Source: Micromussa lordhowensis
Taxonomy: Eukaryota > Cnidaria > Anthozoa > Scleractinia > Lobophylliidae
DNA: 64,000 nucleotides
Assembly (NCBI GenBank): GCA_964020085.1
Contig: OZ026601.1
Coordinates: 2,700,901-2,764,900, forward strand
Direction of reading: 5' to 3'
Below, piece by piece: positions 12,497 through 22,737 of the stretch. A program made the position numbers and the translations under genes. Every line of letters starts with the position of its first letter. The first letter of the stretch is position 1. Under the pieces are notes generated by a model. That model ran no database searches. It was given only the letters and a program-made list of their open reading frames with translations, and had not been told where the DNA came from.

Positions 12497-12527
12497 AGCC
12501 GCTGTGTTCCGATAGTTTTAGAGCGAG

Positions 12528-12741
12528 GTGTTTGCTACAAACTCGTTCACTCTCTGGCACTCTCTAGTTTCTTGTTTGTAGCGTCCTGACTCACGGTAGA
12601 AATCCTCTCGTTTCTCTTCCTAGTAGTGAGTTTCTCCTGTTCTTCCCCTTGATTTTTAATAACCTTAGGTATACGAAACAACTTTAAGCCTTTATGCTTC
12701 TCGCTTTTGCTCGAACAGCCAACAACAGCGCATAAAACCAT
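12528..12741 (-). pseudogene. THAP zinc-finger domain, frameshifted
   Basis: ATG at 12741. The protein starts MVLCAVVGCSSKSEKHKGLK then LFRIPK, giving the first two zinc ligands (C-x4-C) and the conserved F/P of a THAP DNA-binding domain. The continuing frame stops at 12547. In another frame, after about 10 extra bases ('gagtgaacga' on the minus strand), it continues V-C-S-K-H (12542-12528), which supplies the C-x2-H ligands. So the whole C2CH finger was once encoded and a small insertion broke it. It faces the SWIM remnant tail to tail, 30 bp apart. A spliced rescue is possible but I see no good splice sites. Confidence 0.65.
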
Positions 12742-12914
12742 CCTTTCTTTCTCACATGAACTCTTCTTTGAATACGGTTTGTTTACGCCTGAGGGACACC
12801 AAGATGGTGGATAGTAACCGTTGCTAAGCTATTGGTCACGTGGGTGAAACCCAAGAATAGGTAGTTCAAGCATAATACAGACTGGAGTGAATCTTAATTC
12901 GAAATCTTTAATAC

Positions 12915-13218
12915 ATTTTAAGTAATGGTCCGCGTAAAAACTAGGCAGGCGAAACGCAAAATCGATTAATAGGTGTCAAGGATTCATTGTTAACTTCAAT
13001 TAATTTGACGAATCTGATTGGTCGAAGCCCAATAAAGGCCAAAAAAATAAAGAGAAATGCGACATAAAATACATTTTTTTGCTTAGTTTTCCCCATGCCT
13101 CTGTCATGTACCTCAAGGCCAAATTTTAGCATTGTTCTATGCGCCAAAGCGTAACTGCCGCTATTGCACTAGCCTATTGTTATTTTGCCTAGTTCTTAGG
13201 CGGACCATTACTTAAAAT
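12915..13218. mobile_element. MITE, 304 bp, with about 30-bp terminal inverted repeats
   Basis: Both ends read inward ATTTTAAGTAATGGTCCGC followed by taa-aactaggca with small differences. It interrupts the array spacer between 'ctttaatac' and 'cataacgtctcaac', which are nearly adjacent in other units. The interior has no ORF of note. Target duplication is not clear, so the superfamily is open. Confidence 0.7.
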
Positions 13219-13279
13219 CATAACGTCTCAACTTGTACCTTAGATTTAGCAAGTTCAATTTCGCACTTTGTAATCATCA

Positions 13280-13351
13280 GGGGGCATAGCTCAGTGGTAG
13301 AGCATTCGGCTGCAGATCGAGAGGTCACCGGTTCGATCCCGGTTGCCCCCT
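13280..13351 (+). tRNA. tRNA-Cys-GCA: tRNA-Cys(GCA), one base change
   Basis: Differs from the consensus only by A31 to G, making a G-U closing pair on the anticodon stem. Acceptor, T-arm, D-loop, anticodon and U73 are intact. Expression is plausible. Confidence 0.88.
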
Positions 13352-13963
13352 TACCACTTTATTTTCTCAGGTACTTTTTCTCACTTTCAAATTGTTGTAG
13401 CTGTTTTAGTTATGACCTCGGTTCTTCGATTTTCTTTTCTGTTAAACTGTCAAAATATTGGAATGCATAAAAGATAACGGTTCTGTTTTTTCTCCTTCAC
13501 TGAGGTTTTAAAATTTTCTTTGATTTCACACATTTTTCCTAAATATAACAATCACAACTTTGGTATTGTGTTGCAAGGTAGTCTTGAGGTAAATACAAGC
13601 GTTCTAATTGGTTCTTGCTTCGTCTCCAGGGTTTCCTTTACGCCGGAACCGTTTCCTTAATAAGTAGTGTATTTTTTCGTTTTCGAAAGCCGGTAAATTC
13701 AAGGTCCAAGTACCATATAATAACCTGCTTACTGACCTGGCTTGTTCAAGCCTTACTGGGGAATGTTGGCTCTCGGTCGTTTAACGGACCTTGTGTAATC
13801 GGTGCGCTTAATCCGTATTTCCACGACCTCGGGTCATAATTCTTCAATACGACCCTAGAATTAGCCAATCAGAGCACCATATAAGCCAGATAATAATTAT
13901 TAATAATTACGCGACATGTAACCTAAATTTAAATTTAAATTTTGGCACGTTCTTTTGAGTCAA

Positions 13964-14006
13964 GGAGGCATAGCTCAGTGGTAGAGCATTCGAATGCAGA
14001 TTGAGC
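13964..14006 (+). pseudogene. Truncated tRNA-Cys (5' 43 nt)
   Basis: Starts GGAGGCA, keeps the D-arm and anticodon loop (ATGCAGA) and stops after 'gattgagc'. It then joins spacer 'tttgaagctttttaaagc' normally found about 180 bp downstream, so an internal deletion removed the T-arm and acceptor. Confidence 0.85.
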
Positions 14007-14166
14007 TTTGAAGCTTTTTAAAGCTATGCAAATATTGAAAATTCTTAACATTTGATTTTCAGGCATCAAAACAACAGTCTGTTGCTTCGCCTTGCAGCTT
14101 ATCTACACTTTTTTGGCCCGAGGAGCAGCTGTTGAAAAATCTAGCAAAATTATTTTAATTATTTAC

Positions 14167-14237
14167 TGCACTGGACGGGAATCGAACCCTGGCCTCCCAC
14201 GTGGCAGGAAAGAATTCTACCACTGAACCACCAGTGC
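14167..14237 (-). pseudogene. tRNA-Gly(GCC), multiple substitutions
   Basis: Full length, with the GCC anticodon kept. Changes in the T-stem ('ggacggga', 'aaccctgg') and in the anticodon stem ('cacgtggcaggaaag') give mismatches in both arms. Probably inactive. Confidence 0.7.
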
Positions 14238-14480
14238 TCGCTGGCGGCGGATTACATGATTTGTGATTTATGCGTTTTTCTGAGGAAGTGGTCAAGTCGT
14301 AAGATTCAGAAATTCATTTGGTAACTTCACTGATGATTTCACGAGTGATTACGAGAACAAAGTGACTTTAGATAGTTCTAGGAGTGGACTGAATCTTTCA
14401 GTCGGAGTCAAAAACATTAAATATTTATAACAATTGTATCTTAAAGTTAGCCAGTTAAATTTACAACTTAATTGTTATCA

Positions 14481-14552
14481 GGGGGCATAGCTCAGTGGTA
14501 GAGCATTCGACTGCAGATCGAGAGGTCACCGGTTCGATTCCGGTTGCCCCCT
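14481..14552 (+). tRNA. tRNA-Cys-GCA: tRNA-Cys(GCA), one T-loop change
   Basis: The T-loop reads TTCGATT in place of TTCGATC; position 60 is variable in tRNAs. All stems pair, the B-box is intact and U73 is present. Probably functional. Confidence 0.9.
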
Positions 14553-15176
14553 TATTGCTTTATTTTCTCAGGTATTTCTTCTCACTTTCAAATTGTTGTA
14601 GTTGTTTTAGTTATGACCTTACTTCTTTGATTTTCTATTTTGTCGTAAATATACGGGAAACAAAACTTAAAATATGTTTTCTGACTCTCTTAGAAAGTGC
14701 ATAAAGAAAACTATTTTGTTTTGTTTTTTTTTTTGCTTTCACTGAGGTTTTAAAATTTTGTTTAATTTCATATATTGTTCTTTAATCTATCAAACACAAC
14801 TTTTGTTATTGTATAGCAAGGTAGTCTTGGGGTAAATACGAGCGTTCCGATTGGTTCTTGCTTCGTCGGGGTTTGCCTTACGGGTCGTTTCCATCAAAAG
14901 CCGTGTAGTTTTTCATTTTCGAAAGCGGGCAAATTCAAGGCCCGAGAGCCATATAGTAACATAGTTACTTACCTGGCTTGTTCAAGTCTTACTGGGGAAT
15001 GTTGGCCCTCGGTCGTTTTTGTACGGCCCAAGCTTAATTGTTGCGCTCGGTCTGTACTGCTACGACCTCGCCCAATGTTCTCCAATGTGGCCCTAGAATA
15101 AGCCAATCACAGCGCCATATAAGCCATATAAAATTACTAAGAATCACGCGACATGTAACCTTACTTAAAATTTTTT

Positions 15177-16135
15177 ATACTACAGGCTAAGAAATTTCTC
15201 CAATGCGATTGGCTAAGACCAGTAGTATTTCTGCCAAATTTGAAATACCTACATGTAAAAATTTCAGTTTCCATGGAAACCTAAATGATCGAAACAATAT
15301 GGCGAACGATTTTCAAAATTCTGTGGAAAAAACTGCAAGAGCTAAAGGAAATTACCAAGATATGGAAACAGCAAAGAATGTACAAAGATCTAGGTCACTG
15401 TTTCGTCGATTTAAGGTGGAAGGCAAAGGATACAGTCCTGATATTTTCAGTCAGCTACAACGCGAACCAACTCAGCTGACGAAGTTCGGTGCATAGCTTT
15501 ATCGTCGAGCGCTCTTTTAGCTGCTATCGAAGAAGGTGAGAGAATGAAAAACGGCTCCTTTCGGTCTTTATTCAACAGTTCAGAAGCACAGGCAACCAGA
15601 AGTAAACGTCGTCCGCTGGAAACTATTTTCCGCTGCTGTGGTGACCAAAGAAACGATAAATAGCCAACAATTTTCACGGCCTGCTGCTTAAATGAAAGCC
15701 CAAAGTCCAAGTTCCACACAAGAAGAATCGGTTAAAAAATCTATTGATAAACTTCGATTGACGATGAGGCTGTTCAAAATGTACACTTCAAAAGATATTT
15801 ACAGGTATTCAAGTACTGTTTTTTTTCGCAGTTGAAGCGAAAATCATTTGAACATATGTGACCTTTGTGCGATCACATGTTTGATCACATGTTGTAGTAA
15901 AACCAATCACCCCCGCGTGACTAAACAGCGTTACAAGATGCGAAATTTCTTTTCCTTGTAGTATAAAAAAAAATAGCACGGTTTCTTCGGGGTATTTGGT
16001 GTAAATACCGGCTCGTGATATTTCAAAACTCTCCAAATATCACTCGCCGCGGCGGCTCGTGATATTTTGGCGAATTTTGAAATATCACTCGCGGTATTTA
16101 TCCCAAATACCCCTAGAAACCGTGCTATTTCCTAT
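15177..16135. mobile_element. Unclassified insertion ending in a large palindrome
   Basis: It separates 'acttaaaattttt' from 'aaatttggatcgaac', which are adjacent in other units. The 5' part has an open frame of about 85 codons from ATG 15299 (MANDFQNSVEKTARAKGN...) ending at 15496 that I cannot assign. The 3' 165 bp (about 15972-16135) fold back on themselves: 'aatagcacggttt' and 'cggggtatttgg' on the left are matched by 'ccaaatacccctagaaacc' and 'gtgctattt' on the right. Target duplication not identified. Confidence 0.5.
15972..16135. repeat. Near-perfect palindrome, about 80-nt arms
   Basis: The centre is at 'tcgccgcggcggc' (about 16048). Arms carry 'ctcgtgatattt' and 'gaaatatcactcgc' in inverse order and end in 'aaatagcacgg' / 'ccgtgctattt'. 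It could extrude as a cruciform or represent a foldback element. Confidence 0.75.
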
Positions 16136-16163
16136 ACAAATTTGGATCGAACATATAAGTCAA

Positions 16164-16229
16164 GGGGGTATAGCTCAGAGCATTCGACTGCAGATCGAGA
16201 GGTCAACGGTTCAATCCCGGTTGCCCCCT
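16164..16229 (+). pseudogene. tRNA-Cys type B with D-loop deletion
   Basis: Six bases of the D-loop are gone ('gctcagagcattc'), removing G18 and G19 and damaging the A-box. The T-stem also carries the type-B mismatch ('tcaacggttcaat'). Confidence 0.85.
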
Positions 16230-16561
16230 TTTAAGGTTATTTACCCGAACGTTGTTTTAAACTTCGTAACAATGGTACTTTTTTATATAACGGCCTGGTC
16301 ACGGTTTTAGTTACCGCCTAGTTAATGTGTTCTTTTAGTTTCTGTGTTTCTACGGAGTTACAAAATCACAGTTCATGCTTTCTGCAAGCTAAAACTGGAC
16401 ACGCTTTTCATTCAGCCTTTTAAAGTTACGCAAACATTGAAATTCTTGATTTTCAGGCATCAAAACAGAAGTCTGTTGTTTCACCTTGCTGCAGATTATC
16501 AGCACTTTTCTGGTCCGAGGAACAGCTGACGAAAAACCTAGCAAAATAATTTGTTAGCTAC

Positions 16562-16632
16562 TGCACTGGCCGGGAATCGAACCCGGGCCTCCCGCGTGGC
16601 AGGCGAGAATTCTACCACTGAACCACCAGCAC
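16562..16632 (-). tRNA. tRNA-Gly-GCC: tRNA-Gly(GCC), altered acceptor 5' strand
   Basis: The 5' acceptor strand is GTGCTGG in place of GCACTGG. It still pairs through two G-U wobbles at positions 2 and 3. The remaining 60 nt equal the consensus. Function uncertain because acceptor pairs are identity elements. Confidence 0.6.
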
Positions 16633-17011
16633 TCGCTTAATAGCTCCTAATTTGTGAAACAGGCACAGCCAGGTTTCTCTGCTCTGCACACTGCGAGAAA
16701 AATTCGGCGATTCTATACAGTAGGCGGAATGCAAACAAGTTGTAAATGTGAAGGTGATTAGTCTGCACTCAATCAACACGCCTCTATTTGAGACCCTAAA
16801 AAATATCAACTGACCCTTCTGACAAGACTTTTGACTTAGCTCTTGGTATACACTCTATACCATTGCACTCCACAAAGTCATGAATTATTTACAATTAGTT
16901 GACTTGATGTGAGGCCACTAATATATGTGCAGTGTGAATATTAATAACTTCTCCGGCGACTTGTACTTTAGAATTAATCACTTAAAGTTAGAACTAAATT
17001 TTATCAGCTCA

Positions 17012-17049
17012 GGGGGCATAGCTCAGTGATAGAGCACTTGCTGCCCCCT
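17012..17049 (+). pseudogene. Collapsed tRNA-Cys (38 nt)
   Basis: The 5' part (acceptor, D-arm to 'gagca') is joined through 'cttgc' to the 3' acceptor TGCCCCC. The anticodon and T-arms are deleted. Confidence 0.85.
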
Positions 17050-17130
17050 TTCTAGGTTATTTACCCGGACGTTTCTTTAAACTTCATAATAATGGTCCTG
17101 TTTCAGTTACGGCCTCAGTCAGTTCTCTAA

Positions 17131-17827
17131 GGCCCGGTCCAAACGCCGCTCCACTCATGTGCCGAACCAAACTTGATTAAGTTCGAGTTTGGGCTGGTTC
17201 AGACGGCGTACTTGTGTCGAACTTAATTCGGGAAGCCGGTGATAAAAATTTTCGGCAAGAAAATATGCGCTCTGAATTCAAGGATTCTGTCCGCCGGAAC
17301 AGGAAAGCTTTGACTAACATTTCGCTGTTATAGCAAAATTTAAGGTAGCAAATTCAAGGTTTAGTGTTTGTATTTAGACATGTTTTCTCCCGGTTAATTC
17401 GACCTGTTAAAGGGAAATCTCATAAGCTGGGATATTATCACGAAGAAAAAGCAAAAAATTGAATTTTTGAGCTAAAGAAACTCGCTTATACAGTCCCGTT
17501 TCTCATAAATCGATTTCTTGTCTCTATTTTTAGTTAGCGAAGACTTCGAGCTTCATGCATGACTGGTCACGCCACTCAATATTGAGCCAATCACGAGTCT
17601 CGTTATATGAAAAATACAATACCGTAATCTATACATTAGGTTCGGCACATGACAAGAACGCCGTATGAATCAGCCGCCGCTCCAACGTCGCATAGTGCGA
17701 CAGACCCTGCCGAATTTAATATCGTTTGCCACTCCAAATCTAACCTGCCGAAACCAAACTGATTCAAACGCCGCTCTTCTGCCGTACTTAACTCATCAGT
17801 TAGGTGGAGCGGCGTTTGGAACGGGCC
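17131..17827. mobile_element. PIF/Harbinger-like nonautonomous element, 697 bp
   Basis: Terminal inverted repeats: GGCCCGGTCCAAACGCCGCT at the left; the right end read inward is GGCCCGTTCCAAACGCCGCT. It is flanked by TAA on both sides (17128-17130 and 17828-17830), the 3-bp target expected for PIF/Harbinger. Removing it restores 'gttctctaagtctccatttt' as in other units. There is no long ORF inside, so it needs a transposase in trans. Confidence 0.85.
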
Positions 17828-18092
17828 TAAGTCTCCATTTTCTAACTCTGCAAAAACGCCAAAAAATGTCTGTTTTTAGTTTCTGTGGTTCTGTGTTACA
17901 AGAATCACAGCTTATTCTTTCTGTAAGCTAAAATCGAACACTTTCTCCTTTTAGTTATTTTAAATAAATACTTAATTCTTAAAATATTTGATTTTACATC
18001 AAAACAAAAGTCTATTGTTTCGCCTTTGCAGCCTATCAGCAGCTTTTGGCCCGGTGAACAGCTGATGAAAAACCTGGCAAAATGAAAAGCAC

Positions 18093-18163
18093 TGCACTGG
18101 CCGGGAATCGAACCCGGGCCTCCCGCGTGGCAGGCGAGAATTCTACCACTGAACCACCAGTGC
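18093..18163 (-). tRNA. tRNA-Gly-GCC: tRNA-Gly(GCC), consensus copy
   Basis: Identical over 71 nt to the copy at 8715-8785, with complete stems, A73 and both internal promoter boxes. Confidence 0.94.
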
Positions 18164-18958
18164 TCGCTCGCAGCTAAACACATGATTTGTGAGCCATTTC
18201 TATCACAGCCAGGTTTCTCTGTTCTACACACTGAGAGAAAAATTCGGCGATTCTATACACGAGGCGTAATGCAAATAAGTTGTGGGTGTGAGGGTGATTA
18301 GGCTGCACCCAATCAACAGTGCTCGTTTGAAACTTAGGGCATACTTTGCGAGCCAGATCTGTTACAGCCAGGCCTCTCTGCTTTACACACTGCGAGAAAC
18401 ATTTGGGGACGCTGCAAGAGTCGCAAAGCAAACAAGTTGTTGAGTGTGGTTAATCCGGCTCAGCACGCTTCTGACAATACTATTAATTCAGCTCTCGATA
18501 TATTTCCTATACCATTGCACTCGACAAAGTCATTGATTAGTGCTTGACTTGATTTATGTGCAGTGTGAATATTTGATCTAATTCAGTTCACGCCGCTTTT
18601 TTCTTCTATAGGGGTGTTTGATGATGAGGTCCTTGATTCGTTCGAATTAATGAATGTCTTGCGGTAACTACTGATCCGATGTACGCTCGCTATAGGCCAA
18701 AACGTTATCAAGTATCTAGTAAGTGAAATGTATAACGTTGAAAAATGCTTGGAAATAACAAAAAAGGCCTTCTTTTAGTTTCTGTGGTTCTATGAATTTA
18801 AAAAAATGTACACTTCTTACTTTAAACTTTTTTAAAGTTATGCAAATATTGAAAATACTAAACTCTTAAAACATTTGATTTTCCCCTCACAGCTTATCAA
18901 CACTTTTTGGACCGACAAGCAACTGATGAAAAACCTAGCAAAATAACTTTCTAGTTAG

Positions 18959-19029
18959 TGCACTGGCCGGGAACCGAACCCGGGCCTCCCGCGTGGCAGG
19001 CGAGAATTCTACCACTGAACCACCAGTGC
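18959..19029 (-). tRNA. tRNA-Gly-GCC: tRNA-Gly(GCC) with A58G in the T-loop
   Basis: The only change is the T-loop, TTCGGTT in place of TTCGATT. A58 is nearly invariant, pairs with T54 and lies in the B-box, so transcription by TFIIIC and folding are likely impaired. Could be a fresh pseudogene. Confidence 0.6.
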
Positions 19030-19462
19030 TCGTTAGAAAACGTGATGATGAGGTCCTTGATTGGTTCGAATTAATGAATGCCTTGCGGGAACTACTGATC
19101 CGATGTACTCTCACCATAGACCAGAACGTTATCAAGTATCTAGTAAGTGAAATATATAACGTTCAAAAATGCTTGTTATTAACTATACAAATAATTACTT
19201 CTTTATTTGCTGATTGTTGTTCTCTGAGCTGGCTTTTTGGAAATATTTTTCAGTTGCGTTTTTCTGAGGAAGTGGTCACAAGTGGCAAACTGATTGAGAA
19301 ATTCATTTTGTAACTTCACTGATGATTTCACGAGTGATTACGAGAACAAAATGACTTAAGATAGTTCCAGGAGTGGACTGAATCTTTCAGTCGCAGTCAA
19401 AAACATTAAATATTTATAACATCTCAATTGTACCTTAGAATTAGCCAGTTAAATTTACAGCC

Positions 19463-19883
19463 TAAGTGTGCACGCTTGGCCAGATTTCTGATTAAAACGA
19501 CTCTTTACGGAATTTGGAAATTCCGAAATAAAGCCACTTTTCATAATGGTCACGAGGATTCCCAGGCTATTATTCGTTACATTAAAACAGATATCCGGAA
19601 AAGAATTTCTTTAGATCACTTTCGCTTGTCGCAGTCCGATTTTGCATCCGCCTGGGAATCTACACTTTGTAAAGTTGCCGACTCTTCTTTTCATGTTCTT
19701 CTCTAGTGTAGTCAATTTTATAGTTGGACAGAGACATTCTTGAACAGTGTGAAGCTGAAGTAATACTCTAGGTTTTTATTTTAATACGGAATTTCTATGT
19801 GAGGGGCCAGGCCCATGTGCTTTGCACTTTTTATTATGTATATTAGTGGTTTATTGTGAATAAACTCATTTCAAAAGCTAAAA
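19463..19883 (+). mobile_element. LINE family A, 5'-truncated 3' fragment
   Basis: About 421 bp, nearly identical to 54690-55106 of the full-length copy. It includes the last 78 codons of ORF2 (stop 19704-19706), the 3' UTR, AATAAA and the end 'aaaagctaaa'. The 5' junction has short shared sequence ('ctaag'); there is no target duplication and about 5 bp of target are lost. The 3' end lies 3 bp from the start of the tRNA-Cys at 19887. Confidence 0.9.
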
Positions 19884-19886
19884 TCA

Positions 19887-19958
19887 GGGGGCATAGCTCA
19901 GTGGTAGAGCATTCGACTGCAGATCGAGAGGTCACCGGTTCGATCCCGGTTGCCCCCT
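19887..19958 (+). tRNA. tRNA-Cys-GCA: tRNA-Cys(GCA), consensus copy
   Basis: Identical to the copy at 7556-7627. Its 5' flank, normally array spacer, has been replaced by LINE-A 3' UTR up to position -4, so upstream control elements are lost while internal promoters remain. Confidence 0.94.
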
Positions 19959-20575
19959 TGTTGCTTCAAAATTGCTTCAAATTGTTGTAGCTTTTTTAGT
20001 TATGACCTTAGTTCTTTGATTTCCTATTTTGTCGTAAATATACAGGAAACAAAACTAAAAACATGTTTTCTGACTCTCTTAGAAAGTGCATAAAGATAAC
20101 TATTTTGTTTGCTTTCGCTGAGGTTTAAAAATTTCGTTTAATTCCACATATTGTTCTTTAATCTATCAGAGATAACTTTGTTATTGTATAGCAAGGTAGT
20201 CTTGGGGTAAATACAAGCGTTCCGATTGGTTCTTGCTTCGTCGGAGTTTGCCTTACGGGTCGTTTCCATCAAAAGTCGTGTAGTTTTTCGTTTTCAGATG
20301 CCGGTAAATTCAAGGCCCGAGTTCCATATAGTAACATAGTTACTTACCTGGCTTGATCAAACCTCACTGGGGAATGTTGGCCTTCGGTCGTTTTTGTACG
20401 GCCCAAGATTAATTGTTGCGCTCGGTCTGTACTGCCACGACCTCGTCCAATATTCTCCAATGTGGCCCTAGAATTAGCCAATCACAGCACCATATAAGCC
20501 ATATAAAATTACTTTGAATCACGCGACATGTAACCTAAATTAAAATTTTAAATTTGGCGCAAACATATAAGTCAT

Positions 20576-20647
20576 GGGGGTATAGCTCGGTGGTAGAGCA
20601 TTCGACTGCAGATCGAGAGGTCAACGGTTCAATTCCGGTTGCTCCTT
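20576..20647 (+). pseudogene. tRNA-Cys type B, decayed
   Basis: A14 is changed to G in the D-loop ('gctcggtgg'), the T-stem has the type-B mismatch, and the 3' acceptor reads TGCTCCT, which pairs poorly with GGGGGTA. Confidence 0.75.
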
Positions 20648-20954
20648 TTCAATGTTATCTACCCGAATGGTTTTTTTTAGACATCATAATAATGGTACTT
20701 GTTACAGTTACGGCCTAGTTAATGTGTTCTTTTAGTTTCTGTGTTTCTACGGAGTTACAAAATCGCAGTTCATGCTTTCTGCAAGCTATAAAATTGCACA
20801 CGTTTTACTTTCAGCTTTTTAAAGTTACCCAAACATTCTTGATTCTCAGGCATCAAAACAAAAGTCTGTTGTTTCGCCTTGCTGCAGCTTATCAGCACTT
20901 TTCTGGTCCGAGGAACAGCTGACGAAAAACCTTGCAAAATAATTTGTTAGCTAC

Positions 20955-21025
20955 TGCACTGGCCGGGAATCGAACCCGGGCCTCCCGCGTGGCAGGCGAG
21001 AATTCTACCACTGAACCACCAGTGC
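20955..21025 (-). tRNA. tRNA-Gly-GCC: tRNA-Gly(GCC), consensus copy
   Basis: Full match to the consensus; only the base just upstream of the gene differs from other units ('cccgc' in place of 'ctcgc'). Confidence 0.94.
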
Positions 21026-21377
21026 CCGCTTAAAACTTGACTCCTAATTTGTGAGCCACGACTCTCACAGCCAGGTTTCTCTGCTCTACACAGTGCGAGA
21101 AAAATTCGGCGATTCTATAGGAGGCTTAACGAATGCAAACAAGTTGTAAATGTGAAGGTGATGAGGCTGCACTTAATCAACACGCCTCTATTTGCGTAAA
21201 CTGACCCTTCTTATACCATTGCACTCGACAAAGTCATGGATTATTCACAATTGGTTGACTTGATGTAGGACCACTAATATATGTGCAGTGTGAATATTAA
21301 TAACTTCTCGATCTGTACTTTAGAATTAATTTCATATCAGAGGGGCGCTCACTCAAAGTTAGAACTAAATTTTATCA

Positions 21378-21396
21378 AAGGGCATAGCTCAGTGGT
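21378..21396 (+). pseudogene. tRNA-Cys head fragment
   Basis: Same deletion junction as at 10025, here 'gggcatagctcagtggtt' running into 'ataatggtacctg'. Confidence 0.75.
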
Positions 21397-21679
21397 TATA
21401 ATGGTACCTGTTTTAGTTACGGCTTCAGTTCTCCATTTCCTAACTCTGTGCAAAAACGCCAAAAAAATGTCTTTTTTTAGTTTCCGTGTTACAAGAATCA
21501 CAGCTTATTCTTTCTGTAAGCTAACACCATGCACTTTTTACTTTTAGCTATTTTAAGTAAAACTCTTAAAATATTTGATTTTACATCAAAACAAAAGTCT
21601 ATTGTTTCGCCTTTGCAGCTTATCAGGAGTTTTTGGACCGGGGAACAGCTGATGAAAAACCTGGCAAAATGAAAAACAC

Positions 21680-21750
21680 TGCACTGGCCGGGAATCGAAC
21701 CCGGGCCTCCCGCGTGGCAGGCGAGAATTCTACCACTGAACCACCAGTGC
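21680..21750 (-). tRNA. tRNA-Gly-GCC: tRNA-Gly(GCC), consensus copy
   Basis: Identical over 71 nt to the consensus. It is the second Gly of unit 4, 655 bp from the first and in the same orientation. Confidence 0.94.
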
Positions 21751-22737
21751 TCGCTTAAAGGCAATGCATATTTTGCTAGCCAACTCTATCACAGCCAGTT
21801 CCCCATGCAGGTTCAGCACACTGCGAGAAAACTTCGGCGAGACGATAAGAGTCAGAATGCAAACAAGTCGTGTGTGTGAGTGTGATTAGGCTGCGTTCAG
21901 TTAACACACCTGTGTTTGTACCGCTGACTCAGCTCTTTTCCACTGCAACTCGACAAAGCCATTGATTATTCACAATTGATTCAAGTGACGTAACACCACT
22001 AATTTATGTGCAGTGCAAATATTTGATCCATTTTCATGATCATTTTCATTATCATTACGCATTTTTTTAAGCTACAAAGGGTTTTCGACTATAAATTCCT
22101 TGATGATATTCATGTCCAAGAAAAGGTCAGTCGCTGCAAGAACAATAATAACAAAATGCTGTAAATTCTTGTTTGGCTATAAAATAAGCCAGATGTTTCT
22201 TTCAGGCAAATCACCTGCAGCAAAAATGTCGGGAAAAAAAAATAAAAAAAAAAATGAAAAGTTCTAATATGAAAATATCAAGTAAGCTTTGAGATCCCAT
22301 TCATCGTACATAATTTAGAATTGTAGTTCGAATTAATGAATGTCTTGGAACTACTGATCCGACGTACGCTCGCTATAGAGCAGAACGTTATCAAGTATCA
22401 AGTAAGTGAAATATAGAACGTTAAAAAATGCTTGTAAATAACTGTACAACAAATTACTTCTTTAATTATTTGCTGATTATTGTTCTCTGAGCTTTTTGGA
22501 AATATTTTTCAGTTGCGTTTTTCTGAGGAAGTGGTCACAGGTAGCAAACTGATGCAGAAATTCATTTCAGTTGTAACTTCACTGATGATTTCACGAGTGA
22601 TTACGAGAACAAAGTGACTTTAGATAGTTCCAGGAGTGGACTGAATCTTTCAGTCGCAGTCAAAGACATTAAATATTTATAACATCTCAATTGTACCTTA
22701 AAATTAGCCAGTTAAATTTACAATGCAATTGACATCA

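Larger units (their letters stand above)
10922..12859. mobile_element. Inverted-repeat DNA transposon carrying THAP and SWIM gene remnants
   Basis: The insertion interrupts array spacer that is continuous in other units (compare 45850-45890). Both ends read TATTCTTGGGTTTCAC inward and stay similar for about 70 bp, including 'ttggtgtccctc' in each arm. About 8-10 bp of target sequence is missing and no clear target duplication is left. Inside are an inverted pair of about 200-bp arms (11180-11375 and 11605-11825), a third direct partial copy (11400-11520), a plus-strand SWIM-family remnant and a minus-strand THAP remnant. THAP domains occur in P-element and Kolobok transposases, but no transposase catalytic core is recognised here. 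Superfamily unassigned. Confidence 0.6.
7556..13279. repeat. Array unit 1, enlarged by a THAP/SWIM element and a MITE
   Basis: Holds Cys-A, a decayed Cys-B, Gly, a decayed Cys, Gly, a Cys head and a deleted Gly. Then comes the spacer with 'gaattaatg' and 'acgagaaca' landmarks, interrupted at 10922-12859 and 12915-13218 by two insertions, before it resumes to the next Cys-A. Spacers between these features are array spacer with no other gene. Confidence 0.75.
13280..14480. repeat. Array unit 2, shortened
   Basis: Contains Cys-A (13280), the inverted-repeat block (about 13565-13920), a truncated Cys-B (13964), spacer, a decayed Gly (14167), then spacer leading to the next Cys-A. The second Gly and the Cys head are missing. 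Confidence 0.75.
14481..19886. repeat. Array unit 3, with three insertions
   Basis: Contains Cys-A (14481), block, an insertion of unknown type at about 15177-16135, decayed Cys-B (16164), Gly (16562), collapsed Cys (17012), a Harbinger-like MITE (17131-17827), Gly (18093), a diverged Gly-flank segment (18180-18560), Gly (18959), spacer, and a LINE-A 3' fragment (19463-19883) directly before the next Cys-A. Confidence 0.75.
19887..22737. repeat. Array unit 4, the most regular unit
   Basis: About 2.85 kb: Cys-A, block (about 20185-20555), decayed Cys-B (20576), Gly (20955), Cys head (21378), Gly (21680), then the long spacer to the next Cys-A. It has no nested transposon, so it is the best model of the ancestral unit. 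Confidence 0.8.

Noticed and set aside
15203..15496. 97-codon ORF as a Crypton or other integrase
   Set aside because: No catalytic motif can be seen and the similarity is only an impression; left unassigned.
19428..19706. 92-codon ORF joining array spacer to a LINE C-terminus
   Set aside because: It starts in spacer without an ATG and ends in the truncated LINE-A fragment; a chance fusion.
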